A stretch of DNA of 64,000 nucleotides from Lentzea nigeriaca (GCF_016907955.1 NZ_JAFBCX010000017.1:62001-126000); one strand, 5' to 3'. Counted from the first letter of the stretch, positions 1 to 9,009 are shown. Notes: generated by a model not told the origin, from the letters alone. Translations and numbers: made by a program.

Positions 1-116
1 CGAACTGGAAGGGCACCGCTCCCGTACGTTGCACCCGAAGGCGGCAGCTGGTCACCTCCTCCGCTTGGCCGCCCACATGGGCCTCGCACGTCCACGGGCG
101 TTCGTCGTCGACGCCG

Positions 117-1331
117 TCATGCGCCGGCGGCACCCGCGCTCGGCTGCCGGTAGGGCCGCACGGCACGGCGCGCGATGGCGAAACGGTGCGTCTCCGACGG
201 CCCGTCGTAGATCCGGAACGGTCGCACCTCCCTGAGCAGACGGGCCAGCGGGGCGTCGGCCGCCGAGATGCCGAGTGCTCCGCAGATCTGCACCGCCCGG
301 TCGACCACCCGGTTCACGGCCTCCGCCACGAAGGTCTTGGACACCGAGGTGAGTTGCGCGGCGGCCGAGCCGGTGTCCAGTTCCCAGGCGGTACGCAGGA
401 TCAGAGCACGGCTCGCCTCGATGTCGATCTCGGAGTCGGCCAGCATCTGCTGCACCATGCCGAGGTCCCCCAGGACGGAGCCGAACGCCATGCGACTGCC
501 CGCCCGTTCCAGTGCGGCGTCCTGGGCGCGCCGCGCGGCTCCCAGCCAGCGCATGCAGTGCGTCATACGGGCCGGGCCGAGTCGGATCTGGGCTCCCTCG
601 AAGCCGTGGCCGACCGCGCCGAGCACCTGGTCGTCCCCCACCACGCACCCGTCGAAGACGATCTCGCTGTGCCCGGCGAAGAGCCCTTCGTCCAGGGTCT
701 CGATGTCCCGGACGATGGTCATGCCGGGTGTACCGGCGTCGACCAGGAACATGGTGGCGCCGCCTGGGTCTCCGGGGTTGCCGGCGGTGCGGGCCATGAC
801 GATGGCGAAGCCGGCACCGCGGGCGCCACTGATGAACCACTTGCGCCCGTCGATGCGCCACCCGCCGGGAACCCGGGTCGCGGTGGTCCGCAGGGAGCGG
901 GGATCGGCGCCGGCTCCCGGTGCCGGTTCGGTCATGGCGAAGCAGGACCGCACCTCGCCGGCGGCGAGCGGGCGCAGATAGCGCTCCTTCTGGTCTTCGG
1001 TGGCGACCTTCTCCAGCAGGTGCATGTTGCCCTCGTCCGGGGCCGCGCAGTTCAGCGCCAGGGGGCCGAGCAGCGAGTAGCCCGCGGCTTCGAACACCAC
1101 CGCCTGACCGCGCAGGTCGAGTCCGTGCCCGCCCCACCGCGTCGGCACGTGCGGAGCGAACACGCCCGCCTCACGGGCGCCTTTCTGCAGGGTTTCCCGC
1201 AGGGACTCGGGGGCGTCGTGCACGGACCCGCCGCAGGCGCGCTCCGCCGGGATCACCACCTCGCGTACGAACGCCGAAGTGGACGCGGCAAGTTGGGCAA
1301 CAGTCGGATCGACATCGAACTGGATGGGCAC
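117..1331 (-). CDS. acyl-CoA dehydrogenase
   Basis: FAD-dependent acyl-CoA dehydrogenase of about 404 residues, expected to introduce a 2,3-double bond into an acyl-CoA and pass electrons to ETF. Visible family signatures are CFAMTEPAPGAG (flavin/substrate loop), a helical C-terminal domain, and DGPSETHR near the C-terminus, where the Glu would be the catalytic base as in the ACAD10/11-like branch. I chose GTG 1331 because GGGAGGT lies just upstream; an in-frame ATG at 1361 has no good ribosome-binding site. It is divergent from the enoyl-CoA hydratase at 1453 across a 120-bp promoter gap and probably belongs to the same beta-oxidation-like route. The acyl substrate cannot be read from the sequence. 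Confidence 0.9.
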   Translation of the reverse strand: MPIQFDVDPTVAQLAASTSAFVREVVIPAERACGGSVHDAPESLRETLQKGAREAGVFAPHVPTRWGGHGLDLRGQAVVFEAAGYSLLGPLALNCAAPDEGNMHLLEKVATEDQKERYLRPLAAGEVRSCFAMTEPAPGAGADPRSLRTTATRVPGGWRIDGRKWFISGARGAGFAIVMARTAGNPGDPGGATMFLVDAGTPGMTIVRDIETLDEGLFAGHSEIVFDGCVVGDDQVLGAVGHGFEGAQIRLGPARMTHCMRWLGAARRAQDAALERAGSRMAFGSVLGDLGMVQQMLADSEIDIEASRALILRTAWELDTGSAAAQLTSVSKTFVAEAVNRVVDRAVQICGALGISAADAPLARLLREVRPFRIYDGPSETHRFAIARRAVRPYRQPSAGAAGA

Positions 1332-1452
1332 GGGACCTCCCGCCGACAGGCGTACGGGCATCGGACCCGCCGCGTCCCTAGAAACTGTATAGCGTCTTCA
1401 GTATCTTGCCGAGAGACACCCTGCGACGGGATGACGACAGGAGAGACGTCCC

Positions 1453-2274
1453 ATGAGCCACCCTGCGAGCACCGAGCCGGTCCGGGTCGTCCGTCACACC
1501 GACGGAGTCGTCGAGGTGAGGCTGGACGCCCCCGAGCGGGGCAACGCCCTTGACCTGGCAACGGCCGAGGCACTGCGGGACACGACCGCCCAAGTGGCCG
1601 CGGACCCAGGCGGCGCGGTCCTGCTGCGGGCGGCGGGCGGCACCTTTTGCGTGGGCGGTGACCTGCGCGCTTTCGCCGGTCGCGGCGAGGGGACGGGTGC
1701 CTATGTGCATGCCGTGGCGACCGCCGCGCACACCGCGATACAGGTCCTGCACGAGCTGCCGGTACCGGTGGTGACCGCCGTGCGGGGCGCCGCCGCGGGC
1801 GGCGGGGTGGGCCTCGCCCTCGTGGGCGACATCGTCCTGGCGGGCCGGTCCGCACGGTTCCGGCTGGCGTACACGGACGTCGGGCTCACGCCGGACTGTG
1901 GGGCCTCCTGGTTCCTGCCGCGTCTGGTCGGTCCCCGGCTGGCGGCGGACCTGATCCTCACCAACCGGGTCCTGACCGGGGACGATGCCGAACGGTGGGG
2001 GCTGGTCTCCCGGTCGGTCGACGACGCGGAGCTGGACGCGGCGGCGCACCGGACCGCCGCCGGACTGGCCGCCGGCGCCGGTGCCGCGCTGCGCGCCGCG
2101 AAGGGCCTGCTGCGTGGCCGTGCCGGGCACGGACTGGGCCGCCACCTCGTCGAGGAGGCGCGGCAGATCGCCGCCCTGGCGGACGGGTGGGAGGCCCAGG
2201 ACCGCATGGCGTCGTTCCTCGCCGCCCGGGACCGCGCTCGGGCGGGCTTCAGGGAGCCCGAAGGTGTTTCTTGA
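1453..2274 (+). CDS. enoyl-CoA hydratase/isomerase (crotonase family)
   Basis: Crotonase-fold protein of 273 residues, likely hydrating or isomerising an enoyl-CoA. The two oxyanion-hole segments are visible: CVGGDLRAFA (about residue 65) and RGAAAGGGVGLAL (about residue 110), followed by an ARFRLAYTDVGLTPD segment typical of the family. The usual catalytic Glu positions are not both obvious, so hydratase versus isomerase cannot be settled. AGGAGAG precedes ATG 1453 at good spacing. It stands alone between divergent acyl-CoA dehydrogenase 117-1331 and the phosphotransfer operon that starts at 2370. Confidence 0.88.
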   Translation: MSHPASTEPVRVVRHTDGVVEVRLDAPERGNALDLATAEALRDTTAQVAADPGGAVLLRAAGGTFCVGGDLRAFAGRGEGTGAYVHAVATAAHTAIQVLHELPVPVVTAVRGAAAGGGVGLALVGDIVLAGRSARFRLAYTDVGLTPDCGASWFLPRLVGPRLAADLILTNRVLTGDDAERWGLVSRSVDDAELDAAAHRTAAGLAAGAGAALRAAKGLLRGRAGHGLGRHLVEEARQIAALADGWEAQDRMASFLAARDRARAGFREPEGVS

Positions 2275-2283
2275 TTCCCTCTT

Positions 2284-2291
2284 CACTAACT
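2284..2291 (+). promoter_or_regulatory. candidate TetR operator motif CACTAACT
   Basis: CACTAACT lies in the gap upstream of the operon beginning at 2370. It fits a CAnTAACT pattern that recurs at 9071, 13316, 14029, 21699 (minus strand) and, with one mismatch, 24885, always in promoter gaps of the catabolic island. Binding by one of the TetR proteins at 8356-9756 is inference. Confidence 0.4.
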
Positions 2292-2369
2292 GGCCCGCCG
2301 GAGCGTAACCTCCGGGCAACACAGAACCGAGGAGCCGGTTCACCACAGAACCGGGGAAAAGGTGTGGCG

Positions 2370-3002
2370 ATGCAGCCTGCTGCCGTGGACCTTCCGGACT
2401 CTCCCGACGACACGCTCGCCGAAGCCCTCGTCGACCTCGTTCTGCGTGGCATGTGGCACGGCAGGCCAGAGTCGGAGCACCGCCCCTTGGTCGACGCCGG
2501 GCTGGCGATGGTGAAGGGGCCGATGGCGCTGCCGACCGAGCGTGCCAAGGCCGCCGCCTCGCGGATCCTGCGGATCTCCCCGGGATCAGCGCAGGAGGCG
2601 CAGATCACCGCGGCGTACGAGGCCTTCCTGCCGCTCAATAGGAAGATCCGCGAGGTGTGCACGGCATGGCAGTGCCGCCCCGACGGCACCGCCAACGACC
2701 ACTCCGACAGCGTCTACGACGCCGGGGTGCGCGAGTCGCTGGAAGACGTGCACGAGGCCATCCAGCCCGTGCTGCGCAGGCTGGAGCGGGTGCTCGAAGG
2801 CAGCGGACGGTACCTCACCGCCCTGGAGGAAGCCCTCGACCGCTTCGACGACGGTGCGGTGCAGTGGCTGGCCTCGCCCCTGTGCGACTCGTACCACACC
2901 ATGTGGATGCGGCTGCACCAGGAGTTGCTGCTCGTGCTGGGGATCAGCCGGGCCGAGGACGAGGCCCGGGAAGAGGAACTGGTCACGAGGAGCCGGGGTT
3001 GA
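2370..3002 (+). CDS. small helical partner of the PPDK-like protein, unknown function
   Basis: A 210-residue, mostly alpha-helical acidic protein with no signal peptide or membrane segment. I do not recognise a catalytic motif. It has a Cys-containing stretch (REVCTAWQC, about residue 95) and long amphipathic helices (residues 115-160). GGGGAAAAGG precedes ATG 2370; a GTG six bases earlier is an alternative. Its stop overlaps the TTG start of the PPDK-like gene (TTGA), so the two are translationally coupled and are probably partner subunits. By position it could play the role of the small third subunit of phenylphosphate synthase or of accessory proteins beside PEP-synthase-like enzymes, but no CBS domain is visible, so this is only analogy. 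Confidence 0.7.
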   Translation: MQPAAVDLPDSPDDTLAEALVDLVLRGMWHGRPESEHRPLVDAGLAMVKGPMALPTERAKAAASRILRISPGSAQEAQITAAYEAFLPLNRKIREVCTAWQCRPDGTANDHSDSVYDAGVRESLEDVHEAIQPVLRRLERVLEGSGRYLTALEEALDRFDDGAVQWLASPLCDSYHTMWMRLHQELLLVLGISRAEDEAREEELVTRSRG

Positions 3003-5572
3003 GCGTCACCGACCGCGAGACGGGCCCCCTCACACCGTCCGAGGTCCCCGGCCGGATCCTGGTGCCCTACGGGCAGGGGCGGATCCGGGGGCTCGACGCC
3101 GACGAACTGGGCGCTCACGGCACAGCGATGGACCGTCTGGTGGCCCTCGGGCTGCCGGTCGTACCGGGGCTCACCGTGCCGGCCAGCGCCTCCGCGTCGC
3201 TGTGTGAACCCGGCACCGCCGAAGCCGCCGTCGACCTGATCGAACAGCTCTCGGGGCGGCGGATCGGCGACGCCGGCCGCCCGTTGCTGCTGCGCCTGTC
3301 GGCGAGCGCGCCGACCGAGATCGCCGGACTGCCGCCCGACCTTGCCTGCCTCGGCATCACCTCCGCCGGCGCCGACAGCCTGTGCGCCGTCATCGGGCGC
3401 GAAGACGCGCTGTACGAGGTGTGGGCCACTACCGTGCGGATGATCGCCGAGTACGCCCTCGACGTACCCGGCGCGGTGCTCGACGACGCTCTCCTCGACA
3501 CGCCCGAGCCGCGGGCACGGGTCGATGCGCTGCTGTCCCTGGTCGCGCGGCACGGTTCACGGCCCTTCCCCGACGACCCGGCCCAGCAGCTCGCGCTGGC
3601 CGCCCGTGCCCTCCTCGTTCGGTGGGACTCACCGCGAGCGAGAAGATCCCGCAAGGCACAGCGGCTGCCCGCCGATCTCGGTATCGCCCTGCACGTGCAG
3701 GCGCTGCGCATCGGCCCGGCGGACCACTCCGGCTACGGCACGGCGGTCAGCCGCCATCCCGAGACCGGCCGCCTCTCTCCTCAGGGCTCGTTCTTCCGGG
3801 GGGTGCGCCGCAGCGCCCCACCACCGCACACCAGTGAACCGCTGGACCGGCTCGCGGGCGGAACAGCTCTCCTGGAGCATTCCCTGCTCACCCTCGAACG
3901 TCATCTGCACGCACCCGTCTCCGTCGACTTCGAGGTGCGCGACGGCGAGATCTCCCTGCTCGCCGCCGCCGCGCAACAACGGCCGCCGCTGCGGGCCTCG
4001 GTGTGCCTCGCCGCCGACCTGGCACGCGACGGCGCACTCGGCCTCGATGAGGCCGTGCTCCGGATCAGTCCGGCGCAGGTGCAGGAACTGCTCCATCCCC
4101 AACTCCGGCTGACCGGCGGCGAGGAGCTCCTGGTCAAGGGACTGCCCGCCTCGCCTGGCGCGGCGACCGGTGTGATCGTGCTGTCCAGTGAACGTGCCCT
4201 CGAACTGGGCGCGGACGGCACACAGGTCGTGCTCGCGGCCCACGAGACGAGCCCGGCGGACGTCCCGGGAATGCTGGCGTCCGCCGCCGTACTGACCGGC
4301 ACCGGCGGTATCGCCTCGCATGCCGCCGTGGTGGCGCGGGGCGCCGGCAAGCCCGCGGTGTGCGGCGCCGAGGGGCTGCGCGTGGACCGGGCCGCCGGGA
4401 CGGTGCGGATCGGGAACCGGGTGCTGCGCGAGGGCGACCCCGTCTCGATGGACGGCCGTACCGGCGCCGTCTACGCGGGGACGCTGAGCGTCAGTGTCGC
4501 CGGACCACCGCCCGAACTGTCCACCCTGCTGGAGTGGGCGGACGGCATGCGCCGGCTGGGTGTGCGGGCGAACGCCGACAGCGCCGCGGAGGTGAGCACC
4601 GCCGTCGCGCTGGGGGCGGAGGGTGTCGGGCTGTGCCGTACGGAGCACCAGTTCCTCGGTGAGCGGCTGCCGCTGATCCGCCGGGTGATCCTGGCCGCCG
4701 ACCCGGCGGCCCGCGACGAGGCGCTGTCGGCACTGGAACACGCCCAGCACCAGGACTTCAGAGCTCTGCTGGCCGCGGTCGGGAACCGTCCCGTGACCGT
4801 GCGGCTGCTGGACGCCCCGCTGCACGAGTTCCTGCCGGGCCCGGGACAGGCCGAGAACGCCGGAGAGGAGCAGCGGGCCGCCGCGCTGCGTGAGGCGAAT
4901 CCGATGCTCGGGCTGCGCGGGGTGCGGCTCGCGCTGCTGCACGAGAGGCTCTACCCGGCGCAGGCCGAAGCGCTCTTCGCCGCCTGGGCGGATGTCGCCG
5001 CCACCGGGGTCCGGCCCGAGCTGGAGGTGATGATCCCGCTCGTCAGCGTGCCGGAGGAGCTGGCCGCCGCGGCCGCGTACGTGCGCGGGGCCGCCGAGGC
5101 AGTCGCCGCCCGCACCGGCGTGCAGGTTCCGTACCGGTTCGGCACGATGATCGAGACGCCGCGGGCCGCGTTGCTCGCCGGCGAACTCGCCGACCACGCC
5201 GAGTTCTTCTCCTTCGGCACCAACGACCTCACCCAGCTGACCTACGGATTCTCCCGGGACGACGTCGAGCGCCAGGTGCTCGCCAACTATCAGGAGCGCG
5301 GTTTGCTGACGGCCAGCCCCTTCGCGCGGCTCGACCCGCACGGGGTGGGTGCCCTGGTCGCTCTGGCGGCCGAGCGGGCACGGAGCGTGCGGCCCGGTAT
5401 CAAGCTTGGCGTGTGCGGAGAGCACGGCGGGGATCCGGAGTCGATCGCGTTCTGCGACGGCCTGGGCCTCGACTACGTCTCTTGTTCCGCGCACCGCGTG
5501 CCGGTGGCCCGGATGGCGGCCGCGCACAGTGCCCTGCGCGAGCGGCGTGACGAGATCGGGAGTGCGCGATGA
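2999..5572 (+). CDS. PPDK-like PEP phosphotransferase with degenerate ATP-grasp domain
   Basis: An 857-residue protein aligned by eye over the full length of pyruvate phosphate dikinase (about 875 residues). The central phospho-His domain is intact: GGIASHAAVVARG places the phosphorylated histidine at about residue 441. The C-terminal PEP/pyruvate TIM barrel is intact: TVRLLDAPLHEF (Arg602), GTMIETPRAAL, FFSFGTNDLTQ and GVCGEHGGD (Cys806). The N-terminal ATP-grasp domain keeps its length but loses key residues: GGKG becomes GAHG, LLQTR becomes LLAAA (residues 320-324), and the QGEDVV motif is absent. A phosphoryl group could therefore come from PEP rather than ATP, as in PTS enzyme I (inference). 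TTG 2999 is chosen because GAGGAG precedes it, it overlaps the previous stop, and no ATG/GTG lies nearby. It also overlaps the next gene by 4 nt. Confidence 0.85.
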   Translation: MSVTDRETGPLTPSEVPGRILVPYGQGRIRGLDADELGAHGTAMDRLVALGLPVVPGLTVPASASASLCEPGTAEAAVDLIEQLSGRRIGDAGRPLLLRLSASAPTEIAGLPPDLACLGITSAGADSLCAVIGREDALYEVWATTVRMIAEYALDVPGAVLDDALLDTPEPRARVDALLSLVARHGSRPFPDDPAQQLALAARALLVRWDSPRARRSRKAQRLPADLGIALHVQALRIGPADHSGYGTAVSRHPETGRLSPQGSFFRGVRRSAPPPHTSEPLDRLAGGTALLEHSLLTLERHLHAPVSVDFEVRDGEISLLAAAAQQRPPLRASVCLAADLARDGALGLDEAVLRISPAQVQELLHPQLRLTGGEELLVKGLPASPGAATGVIVLSSERALELGADGTQVVLAAHETSPADVPGMLASAAVLTGTGGIASHAAVVARGAGKPAVCGAEGLRVDRAAGTVRIGNRVLREGDPVSMDGRTGAVYAGTLSVSVAGPPPELSTLLEWADGMRRLGVRANADSAAEVSTAVALGAEGVGLCRTEHQFLGERLPLIRRVILAADPAARDEALSALEHAQHQDFRALLAAVGNRPVTVRLLDAPLHEFLPGPGQAENAGEEQRAAALREANPMLGLRGVRLALLHERLYPAQAEALFAAWADVAATGVRPELEVMIPLVSVPEELAAAAAYVRGAAEAVAARTGVQVPYRFGTMIETPRAALLAGELADHAEFFSFGTNDLTQLTYGFSRDDVERQVLANYQERGLLTASPFARLDPHGVGALVALAAERARSVRPGIKLGVCGEHGGDPESIAFCDGLGLDYVSCSAHRVPVARMAAAHSALRERRDEIGSAR

Positions 5573-6687
5573 CGAGCACCGTGACCGACGGCACGGCGCT
5601 GTCGGACGGCGAACTGGACGACCTGCGCGAGACCGTGCGGTCCGTGTGCGCGGACGCCGGGGGCACCGCGGCGGTGCGCCGGCTGCCCGAGCGCTCCCCC
5701 GGCATCGACGCCGCGTTGTGGGACACCCTCGGCCGGCAGGTCGGCCTCGCGGCCCTCGGTCTGCCCGAGTCGGTGGGAGGCATCGGCGGCCTGGCCGAGA
5801 TCGCCGTGGTCTGCGAGGAGTTGGGCAGGACGCTGGCACCGGTACCGCTGCTGTCCTCCACCGTGCTGGCCGGGCAGGTGCTGGCCGGCTGCGGTACGGC
5901 CGACAAGGCGCTGGCCGAACTGGCCGAGGGCACGGTGCACGCCCTGGCGGTGGCGGCGCCCGACGGAACATGGCGGCCCGACGCCGTGCCGGTGGCCGTC
6001 TCCTGGCAGGGCGGTGTCCCGGTCCTCGACGGCACCGTGCCGTTCGTCCTCGACGGCGCCGATGCCCAGGCGCTGGTGGTGGCCGGCATCGGGGCCGACG
6101 GCGTGGACCTCTTCCTCGCCGGCCCGAGCGAGCCGGGGGTCACGGTTCGCCGGGTGCCCACCCTGGATCTCAGCCGTGGCCAGGCGGTCGTCACCTTCTC
6201 CGGCGCCCGCGCCCAGGCGCTGACCACCGGGGGCGAGGGCGCGCAAGTCGTCTCCCGCACGCTGGACGTGGCCCTGGTCGCCCTCGCCGCCGAGCAACTC
6301 GGCGGTGTGCAGGCGGCGTTGGACATGACGGTGGCCCATGTGCGGGACCGCACCCAGTTCGGCAGGGCGATCGGCAGCTTCCAGGCGGTCAAGCACACGT
6401 GCGCCGACATGCTGCTCCAGGTCGAGTCCGCACGGTCGGCGGTGGTACGCGCGGTCCGGGCGGTCGGCTCGCCCGAGGCGCTGGCCGAAGCGGCGGCGGT
6501 GGCCCAGGCGTGGTGCTGCGAGGCGTTCGTCTCCGTCGCCGCCGAGTGCGTTCAGCTCCACGGCGGCATGGGCTTCACCTGGGAGCACGACGCGCACCTG
6601 TACTTCCGGCGTGCCCAGTCCGACGCCGTCCTGCTGGGCGACGCCGCGCATCACCGGGAACGACTGGCCGGGCTGCTGTCCTGGTGA
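5569..6687 (+). CDS. acyl-CoA dehydrogenase (second)
   Basis: A 372-residue acyl-CoA dehydrogenase-fold protein starting in the ATGA overlap with the PPDK-like gene. The C-terminal part shows family features such as RTQFGRAIGSFQAVKH, VQLHGGMGFTWEHD and the final YFRRAQSD helix. No Glu sits at the usual C-terminal catalytic position. That is seen in the non-catalytic or partner subunit of heteromeric dehydrogenases such as the steroid side-chain ChsE type, so it may pair with another dehydrogenase. The N-terminal half is less conserved. Adjacent DUF35 and thiolase-fold genes strengthen the resemblance to steroid-type side-chain shortening modules. The substrate is unknown. Confidence 0.85.
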   Translation: MTSTVTDGTALSDGELDDLRETVRSVCADAGGTAAVRRLPERSPGIDAALWDTLGRQVGLAALGLPESVGGIGGLAEIAVVCEELGRTLAPVPLLSSTVLAGQVLAGCGTADKALAELAEGTVHALAVAAPDGTWRPDAVPVAVSWQGGVPVLDGTVPFVLDGADAQALVVAGIGADGVDLFLAGPSEPGVTVRRVPTLDLSRGQAVVTFSGARAQALTTGGEGAQVVSRTLDVALVALAAEQLGGVQAALDMTVAHVRDRTQFGRAIGSFQAVKHTCADMLLQVESARSAVVRAVRAVGSPEALAEAAAVAQAWCCEAFVSVAAECVQLHGGMGFTWEHDAHLYFRRAQSDAVLLGDAAHHRERLAGLLSW

Positions 6688-6706
6688 CGAGGAAGGCGGG
6701 AACGTC

Positions 6707-7132
6707 ATGACCACCAGACTCGTGGCCGAGGACCTGTTCGAGGGTGTCGATCCCATGCGGCTCGTGGGCGCGCGATGCTCCGGATGCCACACCGTCGTCT
6801 TCCCCCGGCAGGACTCGTGTCCCCGGTGTGCGGACGGCGCCATGTCCGCGCATGTGCTGCCGGTGCGGGGCCTGGTGTGGTCGTGGACACTCCAGGCGTT
6901 CCCGCCCAAGCCGCCGTACCGGCCGCCGGCCGGGGGCTTCCAGCCGTATCACGTGGGCTATGTGGACCTCGGTGAGGTGCTGGTCGAGGCGCGGCTGGAG
7001 GTGCCCCGCCGGGAGATGCGGATCGGGCTGCCGGTCCGGCTCACCACGATGCCCGCCTACCACGACGAGGACGGGACCGAGGTGCTGACCTTCGCGTTCC
7101 GCCCCGACCCGTCCCCGGAAGAGGACCGATGA
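6707..7132 (+). CDS. DUF35 Zn-ribbon/OB-fold protein
   Basis: A 141-residue OB-fold protein with an N-terminal zinc ribbon CSGCHTVVFPRQDSCPRC (two CxxC pairs, about residues 24-41) followed by the DUF35 OB domain. Proteins of this family are obligate partners of thiolase-fold enzymes; in cholesterol catabolism the DUF35 part of ChsH2 binds the aldolase Ltp2. Its stop overlaps the ATG of the thiolase-fold gene (ATGA), as expected for a complex. An AGGAAGG ribosome-binding site lies upstream. Role as a partner for 7129-8307 is a confident inference from family and context. Confidence 0.9.
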   Translation: MTTRLVAEDLFEGVDPMRLVGARCSGCHTVVFPRQDSCPRCADGAMSAHVLPVRGLVWSWTLQAFPPKPPYRPPAGGFQPYHVGYVDLGEVLVEARLEVPRREMRIGLPVRLTTMPAYHDEDGTEVLTFAFRPDPSPEEDR

Positions 7133-8307
7133 CCGAGGGCCGACCGACGACCAGGGCGAGGTCCGACGAGGTTTACGTGGTCGGCTGCGGTATGCATCCC
7201 TTCGGCCGCGACGACACCGTCACCGGGATGGCCATGGCCGAGCGGGCCGTGCGCGAGGCGCTGGCCGACGCCGGTGTCGGCTGGGAGGACATCGGCTACG
7301 CGGCCGGCGGCTCCGACGTGTCCGGCAAGCCCGACACGCTGGTGGGCCGCCTGGGCCTGACCGGAGTGCCGTTCGTCAACGTGCAGAACGGCTGCGCGAC
7401 CGGCGCCTCGACCGTGCTCGCGGTGGCCAACGCCCTCCGCGCGGGCGAGGCCTCGCTGGGCCTGGCGGTGGGCTTCGACAAGCACGAGCGGGGCGCTTTC
7501 AACGTGTCCGCGGCCCGCTACGGACTTGGCGACTGGTACGCCGAGAGCGGCATGATGCTGACGACCCAGTTCTTCGCCCTGAAGACCCAGCGGTATCTGC
7601 ACGAGCACGGAGTCTCGGAACGAGCGCTGGCCATGGTCGCGGCACGGGCCTTCCGCAACGGCGCCCAGCACCCCATGGCCTGGCGGCGCAAGCCGCTCAC
7701 GGAGCAGGAGATCCTCGACTCCCCCGAGGTCAGTCCCCCGCTCACCCAGTACATGTTCTGCTCGCCAGGGCAGGGTGCGGCGGCACTCGTCCTGGCCCTC
7801 GGCAACCGCGCCTTCGACCTGTGCGAACGTCCGGTCAGACTGGCGTCGTTGGCGCTGCGCACCCGGCGGTTCGGGTCGTTCGAGGTGTTCTCGCCCTGGC
7901 TACCGCCGGGGCCGCACCGCAGCCCGAGTGTGGACGCCGCGGAGGCGGTCTTCCGCAGGGCCGACCTGCGGCCGGCGGATGTGCGGGTCGCCCAGTTGCA
8001 GGACACCGACAGCGGCTCGGAGCTGATCCACCTGGCGGAGACCGGGCTGTGCGACCACGGCGAGCAGGAGGAACTGCTGGCCGCCGGGGACACCGACGCC
8101 ACGGGCCGGATCCCGGTCAACACCGACGGCGGCTGCCTGGCCGGCGGTGAGCCCGTCGGCGCCTCGGGGCTGCGCCAGTTCCACGAAGTCGTACGGCAGT
8201 TGCAGGGCCGGGCGCCGGGAGCACAGGTACCAGGCGCTCCCCGGGTGGGCTTCACGCATGTGTACGGGGCGCCTGGGATCAGCGCGTGCGCGGTACTGAC
8301 GGTCTGA
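7129..8307 (+). CDS. thiolase-fold protein, SCP-x/Ltp2 (aldolase-like) branch
   Basis: A 392-residue thiolase-superfamily protein. The nucleophile-region Cys is present (VQNGCATGAS, about residue 89), but the other canonical thiolase motifs are altered. The His-containing HEAFA/NEAFA motif is replaced by QLQDTDSGSELIH, and the C-terminal CGGGG by HVYGAPGISACAVL. This pattern, with a DUF35 partner directly upstream, fits the Ltp2-type retro-aldolases that release a ketone and a short acyl-CoA from a 3-hydroxyacyl-CoA, more than a biosynthetic thiolase. It ends the five-gene operon 2370-8307. A convergent TetR gene follows. Confidence 0.85.
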   Translation: MTEGRPTTRARSDEVYVVGCGMHPFGRDDTVTGMAMAERAVREALADAGVGWEDIGYAAGGSDVSGKPDTLVGRLGLTGVPFVNVQNGCATGASTVLAVANALRAGEASLGLAVGFDKHERGAFNVSAARYGLGDWYAESGMMLTTQFFALKTQRYLHEHGVSERALAMVAARAFRNGAQHPMAWRRKPLTEQEILDSPEVSPPLTQYMFCSPGQGAAALVLALGNRAFDLCERPVRLASLALRTRRFGSFEVFSPWLPPGPHRSPSVDAAEAVFRRADLRPADVRVAQLQDTDSGSELIHLAETGLCDHGEQEELLAAGDTDATGRIPVNTDGGCLAGGEPVGASGLRQFHEVVRQLQGRAPGAQVPGAPRVGFTHVYGAPGISACAVLTV

Positions 8308-8355
8308 GAGTCCGCGGACACAACCCTGCGATACGGCAGTGTGAGCCGGTGTGTG

Positions 8356-9009
8356 TCAGGTCTGTGCGGCGGCCGGCTTCTGGTCGGGGGCGACGATGCG
8401 CAGCGCCAGCGACCTGACCGCCTCCAGCACGGCCTGGGACGGCAGTTGGGACAGCGGCCCTCCCTCGGCCCGCAGCGCCGTGACGAGCATGGTCGTACTG
8501 ATCAGGGTGCGGACCGCGAGTGCCTGCGTGGCGTGCCGTGACTTGGCCGCCCGTGGGCTGCGGGTGATGCCCTCGGGCAGATAGTCGTAGCCTCGCTGGA
8601 TGTGCCGCTGTTCGAACTCGTCCCTCAGCGCCTTGACGCTGCCGCTGGCCGAGGCGATCTGTACCTGGTAGAGCCGGGCCTCGTCCGGGTTCCGCTCCAC
8701 CCAGTCCCACACGGCGTCGATGACCCGCAGCAGGCCCTCCGCGTCACCGGGCTCTGACTCCGGCCTGGCCGCCTCCACGACCGCGTTCAGCTGGTCGAAG
8801 ACCCGGCGCATGGCGAGTTCGAGCAGCTCCTCCTTGCCGTCGAAGTGGTAGTAGACGGCCGTGGGCACCACTTGGGCCTCGTCGGCGATGTCCTGGATGC
8901 TGGTCTCCGCGAATCCGTTCCGGCCGAACACCCGTACGGCGGCAGTGATGATGTGCTGCCTTCGCGAGGGGCGATGGGCGGGCTGCTTGCCGTTCTCCGT
9001 GCTGGCCAT
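8356..9009 (-). CDS. TetR-family transcriptional regulator
   Basis: A 217-residue TetR/AcrR regulator with an N-terminal helix-turn-helix (residues about 15-60, motif TSIQDIADEAQVVPTAVYYH) followed by a helical ligand domain. Two consecutive ATGs (9012, 9009) follow AGGGAGC; the second has better spacing. It is divergent from a second TetR gene at 9151, and the 141-bp gap holds a copy of the CAnTAACT motif. It probably controls acyl-CoA or aromatic catabolic genes around it, as many TetR proteins beside acyl-CoA dehydrogenases do. The ligand is unknown. Confidence 0.9.
   Translation of the reverse strand: MASTENGKQPAHRPSRRQHIITAAVRVFGRNGFAETSIQDIADEAQVVPTAVYYHFDGKEELLELAMRRVFDQLNAVVEAARPESEPGDAEGLLRVIDAVWDWVERNPDEARLYQVQIASASGSVKALRDEFEQRHIQRGYDYLPEGITRSPRAAKSRHATQALAVRTLISTTMLVTALRAEGGPLSQLPSQAVLEAVRSLALRIVAPDQKPAAAQT

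Noticed and set aside
1362..1452. Possible CAnTAACT copy in the first divergent gap
   Set aside because: The gap contains AAACTGTATAG, which does not match the motif, so it was not included in the operator set.
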